32,145 nucleotides of DNA from JBOFSQ01 sp051651625 (GTDB lineage Bacteria > Planctomycetota > Planctomycetia > Pirellulales > Thermoguttaceae): contig JBOFSQ010000047.1 in assembly GCA_051651625.1 (NCBI GenBank), positions 1 through 32,145 of the forward strand. Reading direction: 5' to 3'. Of this stretch, positions 23,063-30,910 are shown in pieces (position 1 is the stretch's first letter; each line of letters opens with the position of its first letter). The notes under the pieces were generated by a model that ran no database searches, had not been told where the DNA came from, and saw only the letters and a program-made list of their open reading frames with translations. Position numbers and translations under genes: made by a program.

Positions 23063-24582
23063 GATTCTACTGTATTTGTGTGATTGTGTGTATTTGCGTC
23101 ATCGTGCAAACGGTACGCGCCGCGACGCTCGATGAGGTCTTCGTTGAGTCGTTGCGTAAACACAACATTGATCCCGCGCCGCTGTGTAGCGACGAAGTTT
23201 TCTTGCGTCGCGTGATGCTTGATACTGTCGGGACGATCCCGACACCGCGTGAGGTACGCGAGTTTCTTACCGACACAAATCCCGACCGCCGTACACGCAT
23301 CATCGACAAACTGCTGGACAGCGAAGCGTTCGTCGATTACGCTGCGCTTCGCTGGTGTGATGTACTTCGCGTCAAGGCCGAATTTCCGATCAACCTCTGG
23401 CCGCACGGGGCAGCGACGTATCATCGCTGGGTTCATACCGCGATGCGTACTCGCGTTCCTTACGATGTGTTCGTGCGGTCGCTCGTAACCGCAAGCGGCA
23501 GCAACTTTCGCAGCGGTGCGGCGAACTTTTATCGCGCCGTGCAAGCCAAAGACGCCGAAACACTCGCCGAAACCGTCGCACTCACTTGGCTCGGTGAACG
23601 CACTGGCCGCTGGAGCGACGAAGACCGCGCACGACTTACAACCTTCTTCTCGCGTGTTGCATTCAAAGAAACCGCAGAGTGGAAAGAAGAGATCGTCTAC
23701 TGGAAACGTACACCGCTCGAATCGCCAGACGTTGTATTTCCCGATGGGATGCACGGAACAGTCACGGACAGTCAAGACCCGCGCGGCGTCTTTGCAGATT
23801 GGCTCACGTCACCGGAGAACAAACGGTTCCGCGAAGTCGCAGCGAATCGCGTCTGGTTTTGGCTGTTCGGGCGCGGCCTCGTTGATGAAGCCGACGACTT
23901 TCGCAGCGACAATCCGCCTGTTCATCCCGAAGTTTTAACGCTACTGGGCGACGAACTTGTCTCGCACAATTTTGACATCCGTCATTTGTATCGCATCATT
24001 TTGAACTCGCGGGCGTACCAGCAAGCGGCGGTAAATCCCGCAGCAACAACAGAAAAAGCTGAACCGCTCTTTGCCGTTTACCCAACGCGACGCCTCGAAG
24101 CCGAAGTGCTCCAAGACGTGCTCATTCAGATTTTCGATCTTGCGATTTCTTACAACAGTGAAGTCCCAGAACCGTTTACGTTTATCCCACCGCGTTATCG
24201 TACAATCACGCTGGCAGATGCGAGTGTGACCAGTCCATTTTTGGAGATGTTTGGGCGTCCGTCACGCGACACGGGGATGACATCCGACCGCGACAACGGT
24301 GTGACCGAGTCGCAGTTACTGTTTCTGATGAACTCGACGGAAGTGAACCTTTGGATCGGACGCCTCTCGCGCAATTATCGCGGAATGACACCGATGCAGG
24401 CAATAGACGAGGCGTGGCTCACGTTTCTTTCGCGTTACCCCACCGAGAGTGAACGCCTTTCGCTTGCAACAGCCGTGCGGCGTACTGGGAACAGTAAACC
24501 GAATCCATCGCAGCAACAACAGCGTCTCGAAGACGTGCTCTGGTCGCTCCTCAACTCCAGAGAGTTTCTCACACACCACTAA
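23059..24582 (+). CDS. DUF1549/DUF1553 exported planctomycete protein
   Basis: 507 aa. A signal peptide covers residues 1-21. DUF1549 follows (LRRVMLDTVGTIPTPREVREFL at about 48-69, through YHRWVHTAMRTRVPYDVFVRSLV). DUF1553 comes later (RGVFADWLTSPENKRFREV, ANRVWFWLFGRGLVDEADDF, then the RHLYRIILNSRAYQQ segment). This pair is a hallmark of planctomycete genomes; the function is unknown. Longer family members also carry a PSCyt1 cytochrome-like domain with CxxCH; none is seen here, so this is a short form. The usual downstream DUF1501 gene is absent. Instead the gene overlaps a GT39 glycosyltransferase upstream by 4 bp. It ends convergent with the thioredoxin-YHS gene across a repeat-filled 138-bp gap. 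Confidence 0.9.
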   Translation: MRFYCICVIVCICVIVQTVRAATLDEVFVESLRKHNIDPAPLCSDEVFLRRVMLDTVGTIPTPREVREFLTDTNPDRRTRIIDKLLDSEAFVDYAALRWCDVLRVKAEFPINLWPHGAATYHRWVHTAMRTRVPYDVFVRSLVTASGSNFRSGAANFYRAVQAKDAETLAETVALTWLGERTGRWSDEDRARLTTFFSRVAFKETAEWKEEIVYWKRTPLESPDVVFPDGMHGTVTDSQDPRGVFADWLTSPENKRFREVAANRVWFWLFGRGLVDEADDFRSDNPPVHPEVLTLLGDELVSHNFDIRHLYRIILNSRAYQQAAVNPAATTEKAEPLFAVYPTRRLEAEVLQDVLIQIFDLAISYNSEVPEPFTFIPPRYRTITLADASVTSPFLEMFGRPSRDTGMTSDRDNGVTESQLLFLMNSTEVNLWIGRLSRNYRGMTPMQAIDEAWLTFLSRYPTESERLSLATAVRRTGNSKPNPSQQQQRLEDVLWSLLNSREFLTHH

Positions 24583-24606
24583 CGAGTGGCGGTTTGGAGT
24601 GGTTCA

Positions 24607-24675
24607 GGTTCGGCATAACCGAACCCGCCAGTTATCAACGCCGTAGGCGTTCGGAGGGTTCGGCTATGACGAACC
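24607..24675. repeat. Cluster of three small hairpins between convergent genes
   Basis: GGTTCGG/CCGAACC (24607-24613 with 24619-24625), AACGCC-GTA-GGCGTT (24637-24651) and GGTTCG/CGAACC (24657-24662 with 24670-24675) follow one another. The first and third share the GGTTCGGC core. This is probably a dispersed repeat; it may also end transcription from both sides, though no T-run is present. Confidence 0.55.
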
Positions 24676-24720
24676 GCAATGTGTGAGGTCTATCGCAACA
24701 GATGCGGTCTTGCGCTGCCG

Positions 24721-25854
24721 TCATCGGACAAGATTTTCGCCAACCGATGCTTCGTACCGTCCAGCGATCTCGGCAAAGAACTGTGGTTTTTTGGCAAACG
24801 TCTCCAGCGACTCGCGCGACGAGAACAAGAAGACACGCCCATCGTACCAAACGCCAAAACGACGTACACCCGGCACCATCCGCTGTCGCTCGACAAAAAT
24901 CACGATGTCGTTTCCATCGGCAACTGGTGCGTATTCATCTGGAGCGACGCGAAACTTTTCCAGCGCGCTGGCGTCAACGAACCGGTAAATCTGCCCATGA
25001 TATAGGTGATAGAAGAGAGGATTCCCTGCGGTCCACTTCTCTGATGTTCGTAGTGTCACAGGACAAAAACCGTCGAGCGCAAGCGGTATCTCCACCATCG
25101 GACGCGATGGCATTTCGGCAGTCTTGACCGCAACATCCACAGGAGCAAGAGCCGGTGCGTCCTTCACAGCTTCAACAGGTACGTCGGGCTTGTGGGATGG
25201 CTTTTCTGGCTCTGGCGCAAAGACAACCGGTTCACCCCAAGGCGATACTGATGACGGCGTAACACTGGGGCGACTGTCGTAGTTGGGAAGCAAAGGCGAA
25301 CTGTGCTGGCTTGCGAAAGGCGGTGTGGGCGGTGCTAACACGTCCACCGGAGTCGCAGCAACTTGCGGCGACATAACCTGTGGCGTAACCGGCGGTGCAA
25401 CGTTTTGCGGTTGGTTGCGACGGGCGACAAGATTTAGGTACTCTGTATACCGTTCCGCTGTAATTCCACCTTCACGTTTGTGAACGATGCGGCCATCGCT
25501 CGATAAAATCACGTCGGCTGGGATGCCACGAATTCCGAAACGCTGCACGAGTTCCGGTGCCTGCGTCGAATCGATCTTGACTGGAATGTAGTCACGCGAA
25601 ATCGCTTCAACAACGCCGCGCATCGGAAAAACCTCGCTGTCCATCCGCTTACACGGCCCGCAGTGGTCGCCGTAAAAGTGAACAAGTACCAGCTTCCCAG
25701 AGTTTTGTGCTAACACTTGGGCTTCGTCGAGCCTCGCCGTCCACGCGACGCCCGGCCCCTGTGCAAGGGCGGCAATGCTCAACGCGCCCGCCAAAACTAG
25801 CACAAGTCCTAGCACATACAGCATCCGCAAAAAGTTTCTAGTCCGGTCTCTCAT
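24721..25854 (-). CDS. Exported thioredoxin-fold protein with YHS-like C-terminal domain
   Basis: 377 aa. Residues 1-31 are a signal peptide or anchor (RNFLRMLYVLGLVLVLAGALSIAALAQ). A thioredoxin domain spans about 35-145, with the active site HCGPCKRM (Cys65, Cys68) and the conserved cis-proline in GIRGIPADVIL. A Pro/Val-rich linker (about 150-265) leads to a C-terminal domain starting ALDGFCPVTLRTSEKWTAGN. Its GFCPV, Y-R-F, F-x-x-x-P-x-x-Y-x-P and V-x-x-R-x-x-G features resemble YHS-type domains. Such thioredoxin-YHS-like proteins are common in planctomycetes; roles in periplasmic disulfide or metal handling are guesses. I choose ATG 25854 over a GTG at 25989, because AGGA lies 5 nt before the ATG, the signal peptide then starts properly, and the extra 45 residues are only Arg/Lys/Asn-rich. 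It is divergent from the nusA operon. Confidence 0.8.
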   Translation of the reverse strand: MRDRTRNFLRMLYVLGLVLVLAGALSIAALAQGPGVAWTARLDEAQVLAQNSGKLVLVHFYGDHCGPCKRMDSEVFPMRGVVEAISRDYIPVKIDSTQAPELVQRFGIRGIPADVILSSDGRIVHKREGGITAERYTEYLNLVARRNQPQNVAPPVTPQVMSPQVAATPVDVLAPPTPPFASQHSSPLLPNYDSRPSVTPSSVSPWGEPVVFAPEPEKPSHKPDVPVEAVKDAPALAPVDVAVKTAEMPSRPMVEIPLALDGFCPVTLRTSEKWTAGNPLFYHLYHGQIYRFVDASALEKFRVAPDEYAPVADGNDIVIFVERQRMVPGVRRFGVWYDGRVFLFSSRESLETFAKKPQFFAEIAGRYEASVGENLVR

Positions 25855-25989
25855 GGCCTTCCTATCGGCAAGACGGTTGGAACGGTTGAGCGGTTTTTGC
25901 CGACTATTCCGATTTTGCCGTAAAGCCGGTTTTGACGGGGTGGCACTTCGTCGCGTTTGTTTGCGTCTTTGCGGAATTGTCTTTGCCAC

Positions 25990-26017
25990 TTGACGATGCC
26001 AAGCGCGTGACTATAAT
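25990..26017 (+). promoter_or_regulatory. Near-consensus sigma-70 promoter of the nusA operon
   Basis: TTGACG (25990-25995) and TATAAT (26012-26017) are separated by 16 bp, one base from consensus at -35 and perfect at -10. The predicted start is near 26024, leaving a leader of about 206 nt before nusA. This is the best promoter match in the window. Confidence 0.75.
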
Positions 26018-26125
26018 CCCCCAAGGTTTTTCTCGTATGGGCGAGCATTGAGGTTGCTAGGGCGGTAGCTCGGCGTCTATCGGTGCTGGTCCAGACGCGC
26101 TTTTCGCGGTTGAAACAGTCATTAC

Positions 26126-26146
26126 CGGCTCGGTTCAGCCGTTTTT
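26126..26146 (+). terminator. First terminator-like hairpin in the nusA leader
   Basis: CGGCT (26126-26130) and AGCCG (26137-26141) pair around a 6-nt loop and are followed directly by TTTTT (26142-26146). The stem is short, so it may act as a pause site rather than a full terminator. Confidence 0.45.
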
Positions 26147-26163
26147 AGGCGTAGGTTTAAGCT

Positions 26164-26183
26164 GCCGCGAGGCGGCTTTTTTT
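26164..26183 (+). terminator. Intrinsic terminator 46 nt before nusA
   Basis: GCCGC (26164-26168) and GCGGC (26172-26176) pair around a GAG loop and run straight into seven T (26177-26183). It lies after the strong promoter and before the nusA ATG at 26230. Unless an anti-terminator forms, it would end transcription before the operon. Confidence 0.6.
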
Positions 26184-26229
26184 GACACTACTTACGAACG
26201 CATCCACTACGGTTTCGGGTACCACGGCC

Positions 26230-27540
26230 ATGAATCCTAACGAAGTCCTCCGCATCGTTGACGCCATCCACCGTGACAAGCGGATCGACAAAGAGATTGT
26301 CTTTGCTGGCGTAGAAGCTGCTATTTCCACTGCCGCCAAGAAGCAGTATGGCGAGGAAGCGGTCATTGAAGTCTCGATCAACAGGCAGACTGGCGAAGTC
26401 ACCGCATCGGCCAACGGTTCCCCGCTGACACCCGAAGAGATCGCCGAACGAATTGGTGCTCAGAGTGCCAAGCAGGTGATGATTCAAAAAATCCGCGAGG
26501 CTGAACGCGACGCGATTTACAATGAGTATCGTGAGATGATCGATCAGGTTGTCGTCGGTGTGGTCAAACGACACGAAACCGGTGCGACATCTATCGAACT
26601 TGGCAGCAGCAGCGGCAACAACGTTGAAGCGGTCATCCCACGGGCCGAAAAGATACCGGGAGAGGTACACCGTAACAACGACCGTATCCGCGCCGTCGTC
26701 ATCGACGTAAAAAAATCGGGGTCGCGTGTGAAAGTAATCTTGAGCCGCACTCGTCCGCTCCTCGTTCAGCGTCTCTTTGAACAAGAGATTCCCGAAATTG
26801 TCGAGGGGATCATCGAAATCAAGGCAATCGCCCGTGAACCCGGACATCGCACCAAAATCGCCGTCTACAGTGCCGACCAGCGTGTTGACTCCGTCGGTGC
26901 GTGTATCGGGATGCGCGGAAGCCGCATCAAAAACATTACCGACGAACTCGCAACCGAGCGCATCGACGTTATCCCGTGGGACGACGACATGCAGGTCTAC
27001 ATTCCGAACGCACTGCGTCCGGCGGAAATAGAGGAAGTGATTCTATGCACGATGCTCGGCAAGGCGGTTGTTTTGGTGCGTCCCGACCAGCGATCACTCG
27101 CCATCGGACGCAAAGGGCAAAACGTTCGCCTCGCCAGCAAGCTCTGCGTCTGGGACGTTGAAATCATGACCCGCGATGAGCTTGAAGTCCTCGTTGAAAA
27201 GGCGCAGGCCGGTTATTCCGCGATGGAAGGGATGTCCGACGAACTTGCCGAACGACTCATCGGCGAAGGTTTTCTAACATTCGGCGATCTGTCGATCATC
27301 GAGCCGAGCGACCTAATGGAGATGGGAGAACTTTCGGAAGAAACCGTTGACAATATCATCGCCCAAGCCGAGGAATTGGCGGAGCGTGAAGAACAATCCG
27401 ACCGTGAGAAACGCGCCCAGCGCAGCGAACAAGACGAAGAAGTTCAAGAAGAAATCCAAAGCGAAGACGAGACTAGTTCAGAGAGCAACATTGATGTTGA
27501 ATCGGTTGACGAACCGGCTGTGAGCGGTGAGGAGACTTAG
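26230..27540 (+). CDS. nusA: Transcription termination/antitermination factor NusA
   Basis: 436 aa. NusA binds RNA polymerase and nascent RNA and modulates pausing, termination and antitermination. The N-terminal polymerase-binding domain spans about 1-100. An S1 domain follows (VVVGVVKRHETGATSIEL, about 108-175), then KH1 with VGACIGMRGSRIKNI and KH2 with LAIGRKGQNVRLASKL. After about residue 330 there is a helix-hairpin-like segment (ELAERLIGEGFLTFGDLSIIEPSDLMEMG), then an acidic Glu-rich tail. The start is ATG 26230 (MNPNEVLRIVDAIHRDK), which matches the family start. An in-frame TTG at 26182 lies in the terminator T-run and is rejected. No clear Shine-Dalgarno is seen. rimP, usually just upstream of nusA, is absent. 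infB follows after 85 bp. Confidence 0.96.
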   Translation: MNPNEVLRIVDAIHRDKRIDKEIVFAGVEAAISTAAKKQYGEEAVIEVSINRQTGEVTASANGSPLTPEEIAERIGAQSAKQVMIQKIREAERDAIYNEYREMIDQVVVGVVKRHETGATSIELGSSSGNNVEAVIPRAEKIPGEVHRNNDRIRAVVIDVKKSGSRVKVILSRTRPLLVQRLFEQEIPEIVEGIIEIKAIAREPGHRTKIAVYSADQRVDSVGACIGMRGSRIKNITDELATERIDVIPWDDDMQVYIPNALRPAEIEEVILCTMLGKAVVLVRPDQRSLAIGRKGQNVRLASKLCVWDVEIMTRDELEVLVEKAQAGYSAMEGMSDELAERLIGEGFLTFGDLSIIEPSDLMEMGELSEETVDNIIAQAEELAEREEQSDREKRAQRSEQDEEVQEEIQSEDETSSESNIDVESVDEPAVSGEET

Positions 27541-27572
27541 ACGTTCGGAGCATCCGACGTTGTGTGTATATC

Positions 27573-27593
27573 AGGAGGGTTTTCCCTATGTAA
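27573..27593 (+). promoter_or_regulatory. Start-stop (ATG-TAA) element with strong Shine-Dalgarno before infB
   Basis: AGGAGGG (27573-27579) is followed after 8 nt by ATG (27588-27590), which is followed at once by TAA (27591-27593). The Shine-Dalgarno overlaps a small AGGG-TTTT-CCCT hairpin (27576-27587). It does not read into infB, whose TTG start at 27626 is in another frame, 33 nt beyond the TAA. This is the best Shine-Dalgarno in the operon, placed on a one-codon ORF. It may hold ribosomes or control infB translation. Confidence 0.6.
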
Positions 27594-27625
27594 CAATCTA
27601 CTACGAAAAAAGAGACTGGTGACCA

Positions 27626-30595
27626 TTGGCGGTTCGTATTTACTCACTTGCGAAACAACTCAACATTGAGAGCAAGGAAATTTTAGAGCTTTGTGCTCAG
27701 GCTGGCATTCGCGACAAGACCTCCACACTTGCGGGGTTGAGCGACGATGAAGTCGCGCGGATACGGCAGGTACATGCCGAGCGGTCGGCGGTCGTTTCCA
27801 AGAAGGAACCAGTCCCGGAGCGTCCCGTCGTCGGGATCGGCGCGAAGATGCCCGGTAAGGTGCGGTCGCTCGACACGCGAACCGCAGCACCACCAGTACC
27901 AACCAAAACGGCAGCGGCACCTCTCCAAGTCGCCGCCACACCCGACGCGCCCGCACCTGTCGCAGTCAAACCGTCGGTGCCAGTTTCTGTGGTCGCCCCA
28001 GTCGCCACGACTGAAGTTGCGTCGCCAGCAGTGTTGATACCAGCAGTGTCGCCGACGGCAACAAAGCCGGCGGAGCCATCTTCGCCACCGGAAACAGCAC
28101 CGCCATCAGAAACAGTTTCGCCAGCGGAGCCAGCGGCGACGAAGAAGCGTTCTCCACTCGGTGGATTCATCGGCAAGAAAGAAGAAACGCCGTCAACGCC
28201 GCCTTCTGTTCCGCTCCCGCCGTCTTCGACGGGTCTTTCTGATCGCGAGTACATGGCGGCGATGCAGAGGAGCGGTTATCGCGGTCCGATGCGCGTAATC
28301 ACCGACAAGATTCCGAGCCTTGACGGTGGTGGTCGTAAAAGTGATAAGGCAACGCCAACCGAAAAGAGTACCGGTAAATCGCCTGCGATTCATCTTGCCC
28401 CGTTGCCGCGTGGAAAGGGTGCGAAACCGGCAGTACGGCCCGCTGGCCCCGCGCCGCAAAAGCCCGACATGAAACTCCCCGCTGAGGCGATCCGCGCCGT
28501 CAAAGATGGGACGACCACTGTCGAAAAACACATCCAAGAAACAGAGGCGTCAAGGGCCGCAGCAGTGCGAACTGCCGCCGACAAAAAAGCGGGAATCGGC
28601 ATCGACAAACCTCGCAAAACTGTCGCCGACACCGAGGCGGAGGCTGAGGAATTGGCGGCCCGTCAGCTCCTTGCCAGACGGCAACAGAAAGACGCTGGCA
28701 CTGGAAAACGACGCCGCGGAACTTCACGTCGCCGAAACGACGACCAAGACCAAGAAGTCGTCGCGCCAAAACAGCTCAAGCGAATCAAGCATCGCGGTGT
28801 TGCATCGAGTACCGCCGCGCCGCGCAAGAGCGACATCGTTCTACAGTTGCCGTGTACGGTCAAGCAGTTTTCCGAAATGACGGGACTCTCGCTTGCCGCC
28901 GTCATGAAAAAGTTGCTTGAGTTAGGAATCCCAAAAAGTCTAAACTCGGTTCTCGACGACGAAGCGGCCCACTTGTTGGTTGAAGCGTTTTCGCTCCGTG
29001 TAGAAGTGCGTGCGGAGGTGACGTTGGAAGATCAAATCATCGCCTCACTCTTCGACCCATACGACCCGCCAGAGTTGCTCCAGCCGCGTCCGCCGGTCGT
29101 CACGTTCCTCGGACACGTTGACCACGGCAAGACATCGCTCCTCGACAAGATTTTGCACCTCGACGTCGTGTCGGGCGAAAAAGGTGGAATCACGCAGCAC
29201 ATCCGCGCGTATCGTGTGACGACAGCAAAAGGCGACGTTGCATTTGTTGACACGCCGGGTCACGAAGCGTTCACCGAGATGCGTGCGCGTGGTGCAAACT
29301 GCACCGACATTGCGGTCGTCGTCGTGGCTGCCGACGACGGCGTTATGCCGCAAACGGAAGAGGCGATAAGTCACGCACGCGCCGCTGGTGTACCGATAGT
29401 CGTCGCGCTCAACAAAGTTGACTTGCCCGGAATTAATCTTGATCGTGTGATGCAAGAACTTGCGACGAACGACCTGCTCCCAAGTGAATGGGGCGGTGAC
29501 GTTGAAGTCGTTAAATGTTCGGCTCTCACAGGCGAAGGGATTGACCACCTTCTCGAAATGCTTTTGACGATTGCCGAACTCCACAATCTCACCGCGAATC
29601 CGTCGCGGCCAGCTATCGGTCTTGCACTCGAAGCAGAGATGCAAGCGGGGCAGGGGGTTGTGACGAAAGTCCTAGTGCGAAACGGAACTCTTCGCACTGG
29701 CGATGTGCTCCTTTGCGGAACGGCGTATGGTCGTGTCAAAGCGATGTACGACACGCTCGATTCGTCTAAACAAATTAGTGAAGCAACGCCGGGGACGCCA
29801 GTAAACTTGGTCGGTCTTGATGTCGCTCCGAGTGCGGGGAGTCCGTTCTGTGTTGTTGACGACTTGTCGGCAGCGCGGCGCATCGCTGAAATTCGTGCCA
29901 AAGAATCGCGGAAGACCGAACTTGCCGGAAATGCACCTCGCGTCACGCTCGAAAATCTGTTCTCACGAATCGACGGTTCCGTCTCGACGCTCAACATTAT
30001 CATCCGTGCCGACGTTCGCGGCTCGATAGAAGCGATCAAAAAGGAACTCGGAAAACTCGATCATCCCGAAGTCCAAATCCGTATTTTGCAGGCAACGGTC
30101 GGCGGAATCACTGAGGCCGACGTACAACTCGCCGACGCTTCGGATGCGATCATTGTTGGGTTCAATGTTGTGCCGGACGAAAAAGCGCGGTCGCTTGCCG
30201 ATTCGCGCAAGATACAGATTCGGCGTTACGACATCATCTACAAACTCACCGACGACATCCGTGCCGCTCTCGAAGGGATGCTCAAACCGGTGGAGCAGGT
30301 CAAAGAACTTGGGCGTGCTCTTGTTCAGCGTATCTTTTCGATCTCGCGGCTTGGCAACATTGCTGGTTGCCGCGTCTTGGCGGGGACAATCGAACGCGAC
30401 GGCAAGGCCCGCGTCATACGCGAGAGCCGTATCATCGGCGAATACAACATCGACTCGCTCAAACGCGAAAAAGACGATGCCAAAGATGTGCGCGAAGGGT
30501 ACGAATGCGGTATCAAACTCAAAGGGTTCAACGACCTCAAAGAAGGCGACGTACTCGAAGTCTACAAAATCGAAGAGATCGCACGCACGTTTTAG
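27626..30595 (+). CDS. infB: Translation initiation factor IF-2
   Basis: 989 aa. IF-2 is the GTPase that brings initiator tRNA to the 30S subunit and drives subunit joining. Residues 1-50 are an IF2_N subdomain (VRIYSLAKQLNIESKEILELCAQAGI). About 55-395 is a Pro/Ala/Lys-rich low-complexity linker. A second IF2_N-like unit lies near 410-455 (VKQFSEMTGLSLAAVMKKLLELGI). The G domain starts near 490: GHVDHGKTS (G1), GGITQHI (G2), DTPGHEAF (G3), NKVD (G4), SAL (G5). Domains II, III and IV follow to the C-terminus, including the initiator-tRNA-binding end. The start is TTG 27626: an in-frame TGA at 27620-27622 rules out anything further upstream, and the next residues match the family start. The local ribosome binding site is weak, although a strong Shine-Dalgarno sits on the start-stop element 33-53 nt upstream. 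Confidence 0.96.
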   Translation: MAVRIYSLAKQLNIESKEILELCAQAGIRDKTSTLAGLSDDEVARIRQVHAERSAVVSKKEPVPERPVVGIGAKMPGKVRSLDTRTAAPPVPTKTAAAPLQVAATPDAPAPVAVKPSVPVSVVAPVATTEVASPAVLIPAVSPTATKPAEPSSPPETAPPSETVSPAEPAATKKRSPLGGFIGKKEETPSTPPSVPLPPSSTGLSDREYMAAMQRSGYRGPMRVITDKIPSLDGGGRKSDKATPTEKSTGKSPAIHLAPLPRGKGAKPAVRPAGPAPQKPDMKLPAEAIRAVKDGTTTVEKHIQETEASRAAAVRTAADKKAGIGIDKPRKTVADTEAEAEELAARQLLARRQQKDAGTGKRRRGTSRRRNDDQDQEVVAPKQLKRIKHRGVASSTAAPRKSDIVLQLPCTVKQFSEMTGLSLAAVMKKLLELGIPKSLNSVLDDEAAHLLVEAFSLRVEVRAEVTLEDQIIASLFDPYDPPELLQPRPPVVTFLGHVDHGKTSLLDKILHLDVVSGEKGGITQHIRAYRVTTAKGDVAFVDTPGHEAFTEMRARGANCTDIAVVVVAADDGVMPQTEEAISHARAAGVPIVVALNKVDLPGINLDRVMQELATNDLLPSEWGGDVEVVKCSALTGEGIDHLLEMLLTIAELHNLTANPSRPAIGLALEAEMQAGQGVVTKVLVRNGTLRTGDVLLCGTAYGRVKAMYDTLDSSKQISEATPGTPVNLVGLDVAPSAGSPFCVVDDLSAARRIAEIRAKESRKTELAGNAPRVTLENLFSRIDGSVSTLNIIIRADVRGSIEAIKKELGKLDHPEVQIRILQATVGGITEADVQLADASDAIIVGFNVVPDEKARSLADSRKIQIRRYDIIYKLTDDIRAALEGMLKPVEQVKELGRALVQRIFSISRLGNIAGCRVLAGTIERDGKARVIRESRIIGEYNIDSLKREKDDAKDVREGYECGIKLKGFNDLKEGDVLEVYKIEEIARTF

Positions 30596-30670
30596 GCCAT
30601 CAACAAGACGCGAGACAAAACACACGATCCACGATTCATGAATAGTTTCGTTTCAAGAAAGGAAATCGCC

Positions 30671-30889
30671 ATGAACATCAAACAGTTTACTCCGCAGGAA
30701 CGGCAAGAAGCCGAGGCGTTTTTGCGGGAGTGTTGTCCGCAGGCACTGGCAACGATTCGCACTGACGAAGAGTTGTACGACGCCGTTGCAATAGAAAGTG
30801 AAAAGTTGGTTCAAATTGTTGTCCCTATTTGCAAAGAGACTCGTGCGAGACTTGCCGCGCAGCGTTCCGCGTTTGAGCCAGTGTTTTGA
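30671..30889 (+). CDS. Small protein upstream of PIN protein, possible antitoxin
   Basis: 72 aa, family not recognised. The start is ATG 30671, with AAAGGA ahead of it; an upstream in-frame ATG at 30638 has no ribosome binding site. The sequence (MNIKQFTPQERQEAEAFLRE...) is mostly predicted helix, acidic in the middle (RTDEELYDAVAIESEKLVQ) and basic near the end (KETRARLAAQR). There is no clear ribbon-helix-helix, AbrB or Phd signature. It ends 21 bp before a PIN-domain gene with its own Shine-Dalgarno. That two-gene arrangement, small acidic protein first and PIN nuclease second, is typical of type II toxin-antitoxin pairs. The antitoxin role is inferred from position only. Confidence 0.6.
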   Translation: MNIKQFTPQERQEAEAFLRECCPQALATIRTDEELYDAVAIESEKLVQIVVPICKETRARLAAQRSAFEPVF

Positions 30890-30910
30890 GTTTTTTGTAA
30901 GGGACTACAT

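Larger units (their letters stand above)
26024..26183 (+). ncRNA. Structured leader RNA upstream of nusA, class unknown
   Basis: From the predicted start to a T-run at 26177-26183 the RNA can form a series of hairpins: CTCG/CGAG (26032-26045), GCTA/TAGC (26056-26069), GCGTCT/AGACGC (26073-26098), CGCG/CGCG (26096-26108, which competes with the previous stem), CGGCT/AGCCG followed by five T (26126-26146), and GCCGC/GCGGC followed by seven T (26164-26183). I do not recognise a known riboswitch, tRNA, 6S or SRP RNA. A leader with mutually exclusive stems and terminators ahead of nusA fits an attenuator controlled by NusA or translation factors, or else a short separate RNA. No coding frame with a Shine-Dalgarno is seen in it. 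The fold is by eye only. Confidence 0.5.

Noticed and set aside
26024..26183. tRNA or other known RNA in the nusA leader
   Set aside because: GGTTCAGCC and GGGCGGTAGCTC recall tRNA arms, but no acceptor pairing, anticodon arm or CCA arrangement fits. SRP and 6S signatures are also absent.
27660..28905. Many antisense and frame-shifted open frames over the infB linker and other genes
   Set aside because: They overlap clearly coding frames, consist of Arg/Ser/Pro-rich strings, and lack ribosome sites or recognisable domains.
30638..30670. Earlier ATG for the small protein before the PIN gene
   Set aside because: No ribosome site precedes it, while the ATG at 30671 has AAAGGA at a good distance.
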